Of a stretch of 64,000 bases of DNA, positions 63,976 to 64,000 are shown piece by piece. A program made the position numbers and the translations under genes. Below the pieces are notes generated by a model. That model saw only the letters and a program-made list of their open reading frames with translations. It did no database searches and was not told where the DNA came from. The stretch comes from Puccinia triticina (Eukaryota > Basidiomycota > Pucciniomycetes > Pucciniales > Pucciniaceae), in the NCBI RefSeq assembly GCF_026914185.1, contig NC_070560.1, positions 3,587,501 through 3,651,500 of the forward strand. Direction: 5' to 3'. Positions within the stretch are counted from its first letter, which is position 1; every line of letters begins with the position of its first letter.

Positions 63976-64000
63976 TGTTCTGGATCCCCTCGACGGAGCC

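Overview
The window looks like repeat-dominated nuclear DNA of a basidiomycete fungus, most likely a rust (Pucciniales). The reasons are short GT-AG introns of 59-92 bp inside coding remnants, Ty3 elements, a paired DUF6589-like and RecQ-like gene set, and an almost complete lack of intact host genes. The species assignment is inference. No rRNA, tRNA or CRISPR array was recognised.

Layout. 0-2 kb: a Harbinger (PIF) transposase on the minus strand, three exons in frame and broken by one TGA. 2-13.5 kb: LTR remnants, a solo LTR with a 4-bp target duplication, a twice-present spliced gene fragment and several MITEs. 13.5-17.3 kb: patches of short palindromic words and tandem repeats, then a GC-rich block with a 6-phosphogluconolactonase relic. 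17.7-19.6 kb: two MITEs and the first copy of a CACTR-ended element. 20.56-31.18 kb: a complete 10.6-kb Ty3/gypsy retrotransposon with 869-bp LTRs. It carries gag-protease, a broken pol, a spliced antisense gene with its own promoter-like sequence, and a second, free-standing zinc-knuckle ORF. 31.2-36.3 kb: a 4.7-kb satellite of 21-bp dyad-symmetric monomers. 36.47-37.34 kb: second CACTR element. 38.3-39.1 kb: a decayed gene. 39.54-45.71 kb: a 6.2-kb TIR transposon with a DUF6589-like gene and a RecQ-like helicase gene facing each other, both decayed. 48.45-53.94 kb: a palindromic element into which a Helitron-like element (with a Cmr1/WDR76-like WD40 gene fragment) and a foldback element have inserted. 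53.97-57.36 kb: a probable second Helitron-like element with a hAT remnant. 58.4-61.1 kb: more partial copies and palindromic-word patches. 61.2-62.1 kb: a gypsy integrase tail. 63.4-63.7 kb: a MITE with perfect TTA duplications.

How the parts relate. Nearly every coding sequence belongs to, or was captured by, a mobile element. Insertion order can be read in places. Removing the Helitron-like element and the foldback element restores a continuous palindrome. The solo LTR has an empty counterpart in a duplicated fragment 2 kb away. Many breaks fit C-to-T change. The least familiar items are the antisense spliced gene and extra zinc-knuckle ORF in the retrotransposon, and the Helitron-like family with gene capture.
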